The notes: generated by a model from the sequence alone, not told the origin. A stretch of DNA of 64,000 nucleotides from Sphagnum compactum (GCA_965153455.1 OZ234498.1:2294001-2358000), one strand, 5' to 3'. Shown: positions 1 to 12,983, counted from the first letter of the stretch. Program-made: numbers and translations.

Positions 1-3000
1 TAATAGCAGTCAAGAACTACTAGATCAAGCAAACATGATCCAAAAAAACTATAATACTTGAAGACTTATCATATAATCAAAAAAATTATAGGAAAAAAAT
101 TTATTAAATTCATTTTAATAACAAAAATGTTCCCCATCTTCTTTGTTTTTCATGCATGTTTATAATTTGGAAAAATTTCATGATGTTCCATCTACTTTCC
201 TCTCTTTTCAAGCATGTGTCCTATGTAGCCAATTATCTAAAACAACCAAGTGATTCACATTTATAGCTCAAAATTTTTAGTAACATTGGAGGTGTTGGAA
301 TTTGGGAAATTGAAGAAATCATGATTGATCCTCATTAAATAATATTTTGTTGGACATAATTTCTGAAATACCACTTAGTAGTAAAATCAAAATATATTTA
401 ACATCTAATGTAGAAGTAGCAATGAAGTGCAATATTAACCTATTAGTTTTAGTCCTACTTGTCGCCTACTTTTATTATACTAATTTTTTTCAAATTTTTG
501 TATTCAATTCAAAAAAATCAATGGAATCACGGAGGCCTCCCTAATGAGATTTTAAAAAAAAAATTGAACTTACTTTCTTATGTTTATGTTGAAAAAGTGC
601 CATATTAAAATTTGGATTTGGATAGACGTACTTTTTTGGTCAATTTTACCATGCTTGCCACATGTTACAAGTGAAAAACACAAAGAATTTATTTAGCAAC
701 AATGTTGGCATACTACATAAAAGCCTATTATGAATGTTATGAAACTTTGAAAAATGGCAATTTACATACCCATACATTATTATGGCTTAACAATTCTCTA
801 GATCCCAACACATTCGTATAATCATTGTGTGATGATGAAATTTTCGAAAAAACATGATAAATTACTTAAATGATATTATTACACGAGACACAAATCAATA
901 TACATCATGCCCAACATCAATAGTGACACATTGCATTTATGAAAACATTTGATCATATGCATCCATGCACTAGAAGGCCCCACAAATACTAAAAACAAAA
1001 CCTTTCAAAAATTATTCCAAAATGACATTTATAAATTAATGAATATATAATGTAATCGACATGTATGCAATCTAGTGTGTTATAAAAGATATATAAGTGC
1101 ATTGAAAAAACAATGTAGATATGGTTTCCTTCAGTCTTTAATCAATTGTGAAACCCATTTTAGCATTTAAACTACGTTATTACACATAAAAAGAACTGAA
1201 AAATAATTAAATAAGGCAAATCCACAGATGTCATCGACCTCAAGGTGTAATCACAATTTGAAACAATTTTAAGCAAAGACAATAAATCATTAATTTACTA
1301 TATCACAAATTACATCACAAACACATCTATTGATACTTCACACATGTTTTTTTTCTTGCAAATTGTAATATGAAAAACTAAAACAATAAATGAAAACCTA
1401 AATTTCAACTATTATTCAATTGTCGATGTTTGTTAATACATTGTTTAAATATATTAGAAAGCCAAGAGAAAACATTAGCTATTACAACAATTAATTACTT
1501 GTTGAGCTTATTAAATCATGTAATTAATTGTAATTTCACTTACATACTTTGGTATAATTTATCAACATTGGTACATGAAGAAGAAAATAATCAAAATGTA
1601 CATAACAAAGATGGTAATGATAATAACAACAATTATAAAAAAATTCATAGTTGACAAAAACTCATCAAATTTATAATATATCATACATAATTTTAAAGTC
1701 AATTACCAACAAATACTAGTTTTTAGAATTTTTGATGTCCATATGATTTTTTTATTAAAGTAAGTAAAATCAACAATGTCAACTTTCATAAATTTCACAA
1801 CACCTTCAATCCAACACCCATAGCCTTTATGAATATAAAATACCAAAAATCAATTTTATAAAAATATACAATACCATTCCCAAAACAATTACCCAAAAAA
1901 CTACATTTGAGCAATTTGTATTTTATTTATGGCATTGCGTACCATTTTTGACATTAAAAAATCTAACTATATCTGAAATATCACTAAGTAATATGTACCC
2001 AAAAATTTTCAATTTCATTAAAAAATCAACATTTTACACAAATGCAAGAAATCAAGAGACACAATAAATTATCGATAATAAAATAAAACCAAATTGAATT
2101 TGACAAAGAAGAGACAAAAGAAAAATAAAAATACATCTTTTTTACAAGGTTTAAATTGAAAATGAACTCCAATGAAACATCTATGACATAAAACAACGAA
2201 ACAACAACATACAAACCAAGTTTAACCCTAAACAAATAGAAATTGAATATCATTATGTAACACAAACACCAAAACCTATGCAATTGAAATTACAAAACAT
2301 CTATAAACAATGGAAAAGAAAAAATAGAATCAAAGCATCAAAATACAAAATCTTATAAAGTTTCTGATCAAATTAAAAATTTTGATCCAACCATGAAATC
2401 AAGATTTGAAACTTTCACAAATGCCAAATCTTAATATAACAATTCCAAGACTTTCACACCCATATTCAAACACGACCCATGCAAATATGAATCAGAATTC
2501 ACAACCTAAGCCATAACCTTCATTGATGAATCAAATATTTATCCACCATTAACCATTAAAAATACAAATTAAATCATTTACAAGTTGTTTCATTTGAAAA
2601 CTTCATTGAAAGTACAACAAATAAACAATTGTTACAATGTGTAAGTTAAACATGGTTAATCAAAACTATCCAAGATTATTTTACAAAAACAAAAAATAGA
2701 CAAAACCTTTGAATTGTAACATGCACTAAAAATGCAACCTTATTAGTAAATAGAACAACAATTCATTTTTCATTGGGATTGTCAATTGATAAACACACCA
2801 AGATAAATAAACCCCACACAATGATAGACATATGGACCAACATCCAATTCATTCTTATTGATGAAATATTAAAGGTAGGATGCACTCTACCCAACACAAT
2901 ACATTTAAAACTACAAAATTAAAATCTCATATTTTACCATTTCACTAATAGGAAACATGCATTTAGTTCATTAGCCCATTTTGCTACAAGGCCTTGAAAT

Positions 3001-5700
3001 TGAATGGGTCCACTAGCTACTATTTTAGTTTAGTGTGATTTCACCATAGGAGAAATCATTTATGTGTAATTCCTTAAGGTTCATTTTTTCTTATTCAAAT
3101 TATTTATTTATTATTTACTTAAAAATTTAATTAATTTAGTAAGATATTAGGTATTCATACAACTTTTAAAACATGTTATACTTTTTATTAAATTTACTTT
3201 CCTAAATGAAAAGACCTTTCTAAAAAATTAGATGAAAATATTATTCAAAAAAAACTTTAATACAATTTACAATAATAAAAATATTATATGTGTAGAAATT
3301 AATAATTATTTACATAAATTTTAATATTTTATATAACATTACAAAATATTAAAAATTAGCAAAATATTATGTGCTTAATGACTTAAATACTACACATTTA
3401 ACTCAATTATTAAATAATTAATATTTTATTTTTATTGATTAAATATATGCTTAAAATGTGGCGATATGTAATATAATATAATATCATCAACAATCAAATA
3501 TTTTCTGAAAAAAAAAATCAATACTGGTTTTAAATAGGTTTATTCGCAAATTATGCTATTTGAAAGATTTTTTTTCCTTCAAATGTATTGTTGAAATTTA
3601 TTAAATAGAATTATTCAAATGTATTTCCAATCAAAATAATTGATTTATCTTTTCACAAAAAAATTAGGTGTAAAAAATATTGGAAAAGAAATATAGAATG
3701 AAATTTATTTTTTTCATTTGAACAAAATATGAGAAAGATAATAATGATTAAAGAAAGAAAAAATCTTCAAAACACCATTATTTAAATGTATTGATTGCAA
3801 GTTTCAAATGTATTTTCAATCAAATTAAGTAGTTTTTTCTTTAAAATATTACATGTGTCTTGGAATTTGTTTTTCTAAAATGAAGTTAATTTGTTTTCAT
3901 TTGGACATACTACAAAAAAATTAATAATAGTTCAAGTTGGAACAAACAATATGATACATGTAATCATCACCCCATCTATTTCATATCAAATGAGATGGTT
4001 GGATGGCAATGACAATGGGTTATCATCTTGGAGTCCAAGGCTCAAACCTTGTAAAACTTCCATGTGGTTGATTGTATATGTTTGACCATTTACATGTATA
4101 TTGATGATATTTTAGTTAATAATATTTATAACAATCAAAATTAATATTGAATATATTTTTAAATCATTTAATTTAAATAATAAATATCATGGGGCAATTT
4201 CGAATTAATTTTTAGTGAATTTGTTTGTCCATACCAACTCATTGCTAATCATTAGGAGATGTGATTGAATTCACAAGATTTTTAATCTAACAAATTATTA
4301 ATGATTTCACCTGAATTATTAGTGAAACTCTTAATGAAGTAAGGAAACATCCTTATTAATGTTCAAAGGCATCAATGTTGTTCATGGGAAAGTTTTTACA
4401 ATTCACCAATTAATGACACCCCATTATATTCAAAAAAACATTCAATTGATTTTTGCTTCACAAAATTAACTCAAAAAAAATCATACAGTAAAACCTTTAG
4501 AAAAATTACATTCAACCAAATAATGTTCACATAACATATGAGACAAAATAAAATCATTCAATATGTTACCCTTTTAGAAAATCTTCAAACATGAAATTCT
4601 CTAAAATCAAATTTCAATTTATTGAAAAAAAAATATTTAATTTAAATTTCAACTTTTTTATGATCCATGGAGGACAACAACCTTCATAGTTCCTTGTAAT
4701 GCCATAAACCATTTCATGATAAATATCCATTCAAAAACCTAAAACAAAATAATTACACTATTGTTGCAAATGGCACATACATAAAAGGTCCAATATGTAA
4801 TAACACAAATACATTATAAGATGAGCAATAAAGTAAAACTCAATATTTAGCACCTTTCCTTTTTTGTAAATATTTAACCAATTATCTTCAATGTGTTTTC
4901 ATAAACAACAAGCATTGGATATTAATCAAAATACACACCTCCACTCTTGACCTACATTGCACAATATATGATTCAAACACATTATTTTGGATTGAATCCA
5001 AATACATTTGTATATTTGTGGCACATTATACAATTTGTAATGTGCTACAAATGTAATTGCATTTGCACAACAACATAAACAATAAAAATATAATTCCATT
5101 CCCCAAACATTCATATCTTAACACAATATTGTGACCACATAGTTGATTGTCACTTATAGTGTGTAGCAATTTGGAGCCCAAGTTACTAATAAGTAGCAAA
5201 TATGATAATCAGGGGTGATGGTTGTTTTTGCCATTTAAGACACCTTGAAAACTACTTGGACCTATCACAAGGGTGATGGTTCACTGGTATATCCCATTTT
5301 GGGACCAATTGGTACTTAAAGTGTATAATGATGGTAGAGCATTGGTAGAGTAGAATGAGGAGAGCAAGGTTGAACACGGTAGATGGTAAAGCAAACAACA
5401 TTTTTAGCAACTAGGTTGGTTACTTAGGGCTTAGCTAGTTATAAATAATCAAGTTAGAAGCTAAGTTATGGAAGGAGAGGATTTAGAAACAACATTATTA
5501 ATTTTTTTGGTTTTCAAACGGTTCAAGTTGACTATTTAGTCCATTTGACTAGACTCCCGAAACATGTATTTTTTGACTAATCAACTTGACTATATAGTGA
5601 TTTATTTGACCAATACATCTAATCAAATTAGACAACCTTTGTCAAATGGGACATCTAGTCAAATTGAACATAAGAAATTGACATCATTAATCAAAATGAC
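1..5700. other. AT-rich intergenic spacer
   Basis: I see no gene, RNA gene or well-preserved mobile element here. The sequence is strongly AT-rich with many A and T homopolymers. All open frames are short, AT-driven and without recognisable motifs. Decayed repeats could be present below what can be seen by eye. Confidence 0.6.
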
Positions 5701-5739
5701 TAATGTTTTCTAATCAAATGGGACATTTTATGCCTATTA

Positions 5740-6280
5740 CATACCCTACTCCTACCTCCCATTTACAATCTTACAACTTACCTACCTACCAACCCACTCA
5801 CATTCGTAGATGTAGTGCCTACCTACATACCTACCTACCTACCCATGCACATCTATTTACATACATGTATTACATACCTACATACCCACCCACCTACCTA
5901 TTTATCTACTCACCCACCTACCTATTTATCTACTCACCCACCTACCTAATTATGTATTCACCCACCACCTACCTACCTATCTACACACCCATCCACTTAT
6001 TTCCTACAACCTACCTATCTTCATACCTCATAGTCTTGTAGTGATGTGTCGAAATAAACATGTGAAATTAAAAATTAACAAAAGTTGAACACCTTTTGAT
6101 GGTGTGGTCCATTGGTTAAAGACTTGGTTTATCATTGGGGAGGTCAAAGGGTTCAAATCCTAACATTATAATCTATGTACATGTTTAAGGGGCTAAATAG
6201 GATGGGGTAGGATAGGGTAGGCTAAGCTAAGCTACTACCTACCTACCTTTTTACGACCTACCTACCTACTTACCTATGAC
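5740..6280. repeat. Imperfect CTAC/TACC tetranucleotide microsatellite
   Basis: The plus strand is dominated by CTAC, CCTA and ACCC units from about 5740 to 6030, and a second short block occurs at about 6230-6275. The open frame through it gives a Tyr/Thr/Pro-rich product that is just the translated repeat and not a gene. The two blocks flank a tRNA-like SINE head. Confidence 0.85.
6090..6230 (+). mobile_element. tRNA-derived SINE-like element, copy 1
   Basis: The sequence contains an internal RNA polymerase III-type A box (TGGTTAAAGACTTGG, about 6112-6126) and B box (GGGTTCAAATCC, about 6149-6160) at tRNA-like spacing. They lie in a stretch that does not fold as a complete tRNA. A second copy with the same two boxes is at about 34.7 kb, and both are followed by GGGCTA and AGCTTAG/AAGCTAAG-like sequence. 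This is the structure of a SINE head. I did not find clear target-site duplications. Confidence 0.5.
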
Positions 6281-6479
6281 TATTTTTTTTATACGGGCAA
6301 AAATTTAACTAATCAAAATGACCAATCAAATGGTGCCAACCAAAAAAACCACCCCAGTCATATCAGACATGTCAAAATTGACTTGTCCAAGATGACTAAG
6401 TGCTCTTTTAAACCCCTATCCAATTTGGTACTTTTGACCAAAATCTCTAGTAAAAAAAACTAGGTTTTCTACTAGTGCA

Positions 6480-7500
6480 ACAAATTTTGAATGAGTGGTT
6501 CGAAAGGAAGTAAATGTAGCAAACGAACCGGTCAAAGGACATCATCAATGTTTAACAAGTCAGAGGATCTTCTCATGCAGCCCACATGCAATCGCACATT
6601 CTAGAAATGGAAACCACTAGGCAAACCTTGACCCATAGACTTAATCAAGCAGCAATGCAAGCACTAACTAGAATTTCCATTTTGATAGGTGATGTTGCAG
6701 AGCACATTGCCAACTTGCAAAGATGAAGCTAAAGGACTAGAAAATCTTGAAACACCACAAACAAGTTGTAGTTAAACTCATAGAACTTGGACAATTGCAA
6801 GGCAAGAAACCTAGGCTTCAGGCCTTGAAATCTTGGGCTTATGAAAACCTTCATAAATCTTTGATGGGTTTTGCACTCATTGGAAATGGATTTTTTGAAG
6901 CAACATTCAAAGATGAATAAAGTAGCACCCATGCTCTAAACAGCTCCTTTACCTTTGAAGGGAAGGACATCATTTTTTCTATGGGATCCCTATTTTTTGT
7001 TCAATAAAGCAAAAACCATTTCCCTTTTATGTTATCCTATGTGGGTAAAATTCTCTTCGACATTAACCAATACCTCAGCAACAAGGAATGTTTCACTATC
7101 CTAGGAAGCAAGGTGGGATAGGTTTTCAAAATAAAATCTTTTAAAACTTATATGTCCAAAATGGTAAGTCCAAGGTGATAATTTACTTGTAGGAGACATC
7201 GAAAATCTCCCACATAAGGTCATCATTCTAGGGGACAACACATATTAAAAATGGGAACATAAACTTTTGTTCAAGGCTGAAGGCAATCCAATGGGCAATT
7301 CATAAGAGCAAAACACATCCATGGGATTAAGTGCCAAGGAAAATGCAAAAGGATAGGTTAGAAATTTCAGCAATTTAAACATCAAATTCCAACTTTGGAA
7401 TCCATTTGAAAACTATGGCAGTAGCAAAACTTGTGAACAATTCTTTGAAACAAGAGGAAGAAGGGATAGGGAGTAACTTCCCCATGCTACAATAATCATT
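6480..7500 (+). pseudogene. Decayed LINE ORF1-like (DUF4283-type) remnant
   Basis: Reading the plus strand in shifting frames recovers the layout of the DUF4283/gag-like domain found in plant LINE ORF1 proteins. At about 6860-6960 there is a segment around GNGFFEATF followed by FEGKDIIFS. Then comes a degenerate WV-F segment with LF-I-Q-L (about 7020-7090), an ILGSKVG segment (about 7105), and IENLPHKVII (about 7195-7230). Stops (for example after the first segment) and frame changes interrupt it, so it is dead. The zinc knuckle and the ORF2 endonuclease/reverse transcriptase were not found nearby, so the copy is partial. Recognition rests on motif order, not on an alignment. Confidence 0.55.
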
Positions 7501-8270
7501 GGTTTCACTAACAAAGCAAGGTGAAGTAGGTTTACCTAGGTATGGCAACATGGAAAGAACTGCACAAACTCAAAAGATTTGTAAGAAAATTAGATAACCT
7601 TAATTGTGAATTCAAGCAGGTATGGACTCAAGGCAATCTATTTTGTAAGGACAATTGAGGGCTTCATTAGCAAATCTTACAAAATAAGTACTTCTTGCCC
7701 AAGCATATGGTGGATCATAGAGTGGGTTTAACAATTAAACAACATGTCCAAGTGTTCAACAAGCAAAATAACATCCCCACCATGGAGGACTCAATACGAG
7801 AACATGTAGATGGAAGGCATCAGACTTTTCAAACCAAGTCATCAAGTTCTAGCCTCAAGCATGAAGGAGTTTAGCTCACCAAATTATGCGCGCTATTGTG
7901 GAAGAGATTCAAAAGGAGACAATCCCAAAAATAGAAGATCAAGAAGACCTCCTCACTGAATCAGCAGAGGATTCACATGAATCCATTGATCTCCCAGAAG
8001 AAATTCATTCTCCAAAGACGCTTCAAGAGATGCAAGATTTTGGAGTCAACCAGCATGCTGAATCATCTCATAGAACTAGGCCCTTAACAAAGGTTATTTC
8101 TACCATTGCCAAGGGAGTATCATGAGAGATCGATCCTTCTAGCCCATTTTCTCCGAATACTTCAACAAGGGAGTTAGATATGAAACTAACACCCGAAGAA
8201 TTGCATCAATTGCACAAGAGATGGAAAGTGACATCACCTCTTAAGCAGTACATGCAGTTTGACAAAGATT
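7501..8270 (+). other. Possible 3' continuation of the LINE-like remnant
   Basis: There is no recognisable domain. A 79-codon open stretch at 7886-8125 is rich in Glu, Asp and Ser, as the disordered tail of a retroelement ORF1 might be, but this is only suggestive. It lies directly downstream of the DUF4283-like remnant on the same strand. Confidence 0.25.
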
Positions 8271-8303
8271 TTCATTGATTGCACATTCTTTTCTTGGAAG
8301 AAT

Positions 8304-8625
8304 GTAAGGGTTTAGGGTTCAAACCCAGTAGAGTGCAGGTTGGAACTCATCATGTTGTCCCCTCTCTGCCAATGAGCTTGAAAAGTGTGGGGGTGCCCAA
8401 CCAGCTTATCTGGTCAGCCAGAGGTGATGAGACTATTTGCAGGAACCCAGTACCCCCCTTCCGCTGGTTACCAGATTTAACCATCCCTGGTGGGAATGGA
8501 GATGCCCTCTTTTCATCCATGCAGACAACAGTCATGAAACATTCATCCAAGCAGTGAAGTGTTATGGAGACATTGGGTCCATGAGAGCCTAATATGGTAT
8601 CTAATACTAACTAACTAACTAACTA
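8304..8625 (+). mobile_element. SINE/LINE-like 3' unit ending in a (TAAC)n tail
   Basis: This stretch is much richer in G and C than its surroundings. It begins with a B-box-like GGGTTCAAACC and ends in TAACTAACTAACTAACTAA at about 8606-8624, a simple-repeat tail typical of non-LTR retroelements. A 92-codon open frame inside has no known domain and is probably fortuitous. It follows the LINE-like ORF1 remnant and could be that element's 3' end or a separate SINE. Confidence 0.4.
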
Positions 8626-8795
8626 AGGAATTTCCCTTCTGATCTCAGCATGTGGGGTACTAGGGTTCACCCTTTTATTCAAATAAATAAGGGAAGAAAA
8701 AACATAGTGGAAATTAGAAATCCAAAAATAAATATAATTAATTTACTATCAAAATATAATTATAATCAACTCCGGGAGGCTTAGTTGAAGTGATT

Positions 8796-8868
8796 GCGCC
8801 TGTAGCTCAGTGGATAGAGCGTCTGTTTCCTAAGCAGAAAGTCACAGGTTCGACCCCTGTCTGGCGCG
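8796..8868 (+). tRNA. trnR-CCU: tRNA-Arg (anticodon CCU)
   Basis: This is a complete 73-nt nuclear tRNA gene. The acceptor stem GCGCCTG pairs with CTGGCGC, followed by discriminator G; the single U-U at pair 6-67 is, as I recall, also present in other plant tRNA-Arg(CCU) genes. The D arm carries A box TAGCTCAGTGG. The anticodon stem TCTGT/GCAGA closes the loop TTCCTAA, so the anticodon is CCU and the codon read is AGG. The T arm has B box GGTTCGACCCC. There is no intron and no encoded CCA, as expected for a eukaryotic nuclear gene. No strong T-run terminator follows immediately; the nearest is a weak TTTT about 35 bp downstream. Function: decoding AGG in cytosolic translation. Confidence 0.96.
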
Positions 8869-9099
8869 AATATTTGTTATCACTATTGCTGCTGCCTGAG
8901 CCCTCTTTTAAATCATCCAAAATTGATTTCTAGTATCTACTTTACTACCTTGTCCAATTAGCATGTTTTTTTTGACAAAATTAGGAGTTAAAACTAAGTT
9001 GCTGCAAAACATGCATAATTCAACAACATTTTTGAATTTTAGAAATACAATACTCTCCAAATTTTCTAATTTTCCATTATAGATAGTTGAAAAGAGAAA

Positions 9100-9500
9100 A
9101 AAACAGCACCCAAATGAAAGGGAGGCAACATTTGCAACAAAAGAATCTCTTTAGCTTTCGAGCACATTTCATCTGAAACACCCAAATGAAAAATGGGCAT
9201 ATCAAACATCTGCAACACAAGAATCTCTTTAGTGTACAATCATGTTTCATTTAGAACACTCTAGTAAAATCTTTGGCGTATCACACATTTGGAAGACAGA
9301 TCTCTTTAACTAACAATCATGTTTGATTCAAAACATTTCGATGAAAAGCTGGCACATCAAACATTTGGAATGCAAGAATCTCTTTAACTTACAATCACAC
9401 TTCATTCAAAACATCCGGATGAAAAATTGACACATCAAACATTTGGAACACAAGAATCTCTTTTAGCTTCCAATCATGGTCCATTCAAAACACACACTAG
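9100..9500. repeat. Minisatellite, about 78-bp period, five copies
   Basis: The landmark GAATCTCTTTA recurs at 9143, 9221, about 9298, 9376 and 9453, a spacing of 77-78 bp. Each unit also carries ATGAAAA, CATATCAAACATTTGGAA and a CAATCATG-TTCATT segment. Copies have diverged by substitutions and small indels. It is tandem without unique spacers, so it is not CRISPR-like. It lies between the tRNA gene and the 3' end of the membrane-protein gene. Confidence 0.85.
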
Positions 9501-9548
9501 TAAAAAAATTGGCATATCTCTATGAATGTAGTATACATACTACGATTT

Positions 9549-9870
9549 CAGCATCAGATATGATACTGAAGCAACTTGTTTAGCAATCATCTGCAACGAT
9601 GGAAAATGCAATACCATAGATCATTATCCACTAATGCAAACGACCTCATTAAAGAAAACAATTTGTAAACCCCCTATGGCAGTAATACACTAAGCTTCCA
9701 TTCAAAGTCAGCAGCATCAGACATGACACTGAACCAACTTGTAGAGCAATCATCTGCAAGAATGAAAGTGCAATACCATAGATCATCACTCACGAATGTG
9801 GAGTACCTCACAAAAGGAAGACAGTTTATATATGCCTTATGGCATAAGCTATGGCCAATTAGAACATGGG
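9549..9870. repeat. Tandem duplication, 163-bp period
   Basis: A block starting CAGCATCAGATATGA at 9549 recurs at 9712 as CAGCATCAGACATGA. The copies share the central segments AATCATCTGCAA and GCAATACCATAGATCAT. The two units are adjacent and diverged. They follow directly on the 78-bp minisatellite and end shortly before the gene at 9955. Confidence 0.8.
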
Positions 9871-9954
9871 GTAAAAAATGGTTTGGAAACAATACACTGC
9901 TGTATTGCCTTACATGGTGAGCAGAACAGATAAGATATGCTTGGCATAAGCCAA

Positions 9955-12053
9955 TTATGCACTCTGGGCACCTTCAAGCACCTTGCTTACATTCTCTGCT
10001 TTGGAGGAATTGGGTGTCTCTCCTGCAGCTTTTTGTCCCCTCAGAACTTGGGACAGTCGTATTGGGGTCCTGGGATTTAAAAGCCTCTGTTGCTGCTTCT
10101 GTATCTTTCTCAAGGTGAACCACCGGCCACCCCTGAACCCAAATCCATATCTGCTTCCAATGCAAACAGGGATAAAGTTCAGTGTAAAAAACAAACCCTG
10201 TCACAGTATATTCAAGACCCCCTCAAGATCCAGGGACACAGAGATCAATGGACTCTTCTTTAGGTGCCTAGGCATCATAAACAATAGGATGACTGCAACT
10301 AAGGACAGAACAGATCTGGCCATTATCCAGCCCCATCTACTAACTATACACTATTTGAACCAAAATTCACCAATCAATTCAATTGCAGCAATTGCTTGCC
10401 TAGCTAAAATAAGCATGTTCAAAATGCTACAATAACAACAAACAGCTCATGAGGCCTCAAATATATCATACTCTTCACTTGGATGATATAGAAAAATTGA
10501 GTGTTAAATTGTGTTTAAAAATCTTCTACCACAGAGATTTACAAATCAAGTACTGCCTCTTTGCCATTAGGGTATAGACATGCTTGAGAGTTTTTTTTGC
10601 TCTCTTTCTCTTTAGATGAAGCAAAACTCAAAGCCAAGCTCATGATGAATTTACCCTACTGAGAATTAACACCACCATAGTGTGATATGTGTAAAACACG
10701 TGAGAGAGTTTTCTGCTGTGTCTTCGGATCAATCGAAATTCAAAGCCAGTCTCATGATCAATTAAACTCTACTGAGCATTGACAACACAATTTTGTAAAA
10801 TTATATGATCTATCATAAACCCACTTGAGACCTTCAATCTCAACATGTACTTTTCTGTAAAAACCTGCCTAATTTTTGTAGTGTATTTAGACAACCATTG
10901 CCAAGCACAAGAACTCAGCAATGATCTTCCAGGATCTTACGAAATGGAAGAAATCTTCCACAGTGGAAGCATACATCCTCTGGACCTTAGGCCAAGTTTT
11001 TACACCAGAGAAGGTAGGGCCCTTGGCCCTTTGTTGTTTTTCGGTGCCCATCACTTGGCCTACTGCCCTTGTGCCTAGGCACCTCAAAAACAAGGAACCC
11101 TTCTCCTATACTAATTGCCAGGTCTTGAACCTCCTTGGAATCTGCTACAGAAGAAGAGGTATTTCAAATGCTTTAGACTACGACTTCAGTATAATGTCAA
11201 GAGGTGATAAAAAATTTCTGAAATGAGTTATAGCATACCCAATGACCAAAGTGGTTCCTGCGGTTGCCGCACATGCAGCATAGCTTACACCGATGCTGCT
11301 TGTCAATGCCTTCACATGTTCCTCTTCCAAATTATGCACTGTTGCCATCTGCATTGTACCCGTCAGAACACTGCCCTCAATCAGTAACAAGCCCCCCCAA
11401 CCTTGCATAAAACCCATAGTGCAGAGTTTACAAACCACCAGAATCATCAAAGCTTGTCTGCTCTGACAACAATGGTTCAGACACAGAAATCCACCTGCAC
11501 TTCTTGCTTTCTTCAATAATCAGGCAGATGACAAAACAAATATGATGAGAAACACTCTGAAAAAGAAAAAAAACCTAGTCAAGGTTTTCAACATACATAC
11601 CTAAAAAATTGCAGAGAAATCTGTTGTCATATTTCTTCCCACCAAAGATATTTGTCTTACAGCTAGAAATGATAAGCTCTTCTTCAGGAAACAGCAGAAA
11701 ATGCAATGGCTTACCGCATGTTCAATCGAGTTCAAGCGGTCCTCAACCTTCTTTTGGTGCATTTGTCGAGCAGTGTACCCTGTTTCATTCAAATGTCAAG
11801 AATCAGAGACCACAAGAGAGACAGACACAGACACAAATTGTAAAATGTTTGTGCTGCTGCAGATCATTGATCGATGTCAAGAACTCTGAAAACATGCTGA
11901 CATTCACCACAAATATAGAAGCAAGAAAAACTGTGAACCTGCCCAGGCAGCCCCAGCAGATGCCAAAGAAGCTCCAATTGTGAAAACCACATTATGTTTC
12001 TCGAAGATGTCCTGAAGAAGGGACGAAACAAAAGATTGGATTCCAAGTCCCAT
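9955..12053 (-). CDS. Small conserved plant membrane protein, function unknown (4 exons)
   Basis: Four minus-strand exons join in frame with GT-AG borders: 12053-11939, 11779-11715, 11348-11239 and 10150-9955, giving 161 residues. Exon 1 has a hydrophobic segment (VVFTIGASLASAGAAWAG). Exon 2 is charged and helical (YTARQMHQKKVEDRLNSIEH). Exon 3 carries a second hydrophobic stretch (AACAATAGTTLVIG), continued in exon 4 by YGFGFRGGRWFTL and a basic, polar tail. The G-Y-G-F-G-F-R-G-G-R-W motif is formed exactly across the exon 3/4 junction, which supports the model. It resembles uncharacterised two-segment membrane proteins of plants; I cannot name a reaction or partner. The start at 12053 is chosen because the protein-like region begins there; an in-frame ATG at 12116 would add 21 residues. 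The 5' untranslated part was not resolved. Confidence 0.75.
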
Positions 12054-12109
12054 GTCCACCCACCAGGTGAAAAACCTCAAAAGAATGCAGCTTATGAGTG
12101 GTGAAGAAA

Positions 12110-12280
12110 GCTGCATAAGAATGGCATGGTCTCTCTAATGGGTAGGTACAAGAGGAACAAACAATTGCAGATTCCAGAAAAAAGAATCAAAAGAAAACTG
12201 CTTGAGAATGACATAATCTCTGATGGGTACAAGAGGAACAAACAATTGCAGATTCCTGAAAAGAATCAAAAGATCATCAC
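12110..12280. repeat. Tandem duplication upstream of the membrane-protein gene
   Basis: GGTACAAGAGGAACAAACAA followed by TTGCAGATTCC occurs at about 12143 and again at about 12226. Each copy is preceded by GAATG-CAT-ATCTCT-like sequence, giving a unit of roughly 80 bp. It lies immediately 5' of the start codon at 12053 and could sit in the 5' leader or promoter. Confidence 0.7.
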
Positions 12281-12980
12281 ACAAACCTTTACTGAGAAGA
12301 AAGTCTCCTGCACTGCCTTCTGCGCATTCAGAACCTTGCCTCTCACTTGCTGCATAGCTAGCTGCTTGTCCCCCACCCCCTCGCTACCAACCGCCTTCTA
12401 TTCTTGAACTCGCACTTGCAATTGCAACTGCAATCACTTCCCTGAGACTACCTATTCTCAAGAAGAAGAATTTTTGCACTCTACTGCAATCATTCCATTC
12501 TGAATGAAACCCTAATCCCACCAGAGAAATTCTCCAAGAAACACACTGCACAGTAGGCTGTTTGGAAATCCTCCTGACACACCCTAAGATTTCTTGGGTT
12601 TTGTTGTCCTACAGTCTCTTCATTCCAAGAATATCGTCATCCCCAAGAAAGAGTACCATACCATACACTCAAAAGTGTAGCACCATAGCCTCCGAGACTG
12701 CTTTGCTTGAATTGATGAAGAACCCGACAAGCAAGCTTGAGCTGTTGCTTCTTCTCTTTGTTTGTTCTCGATCCGTAAAGAAGGATCACAACGATGAAGC
12801 TTCAAACCCCAGATTTTCTAAAAGCTTCTAGGAGGAGGAAGAAATCTGTTGTTGTTTGATTAGGTCAAACGCTCAGTATGGGTGTGTGGATTCATCAGTG
12901 GAAAGCATGCGAAAGAAGCAACCTAACCTCTTTCTCCTCGTTATCCGATGCTGTACATTGGGTAGATGCCGAAATTCTGA
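12281..12980. other. Upstream region of the membrane-protein gene, no gene recognised
   Basis: Base composition is more balanced than in the surrounding spacers. Open frames occur on both strands but none has a recognisable motif. It probably holds 5' untranslated or promoter sequence of the gene at 9955-12053, but no core promoter could be assigned with confidence. Confidence 0.3.
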
Positions 12981-12983
12981 GTA

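Noticed and set aside
5703-6041. 112-codon Tyr/Thr/Pro-rich open frame
   Set aside because: It is the translation of a CTAC-type tetranucleotide repeat, with no start context or homology.
9100-9500. Regularly spaced repeats resembling a CRISPR array
   Set aside because: The whole 78-bp unit is repeated without unique spacers, and the DNA is plant nuclear; it is a minisatellite.
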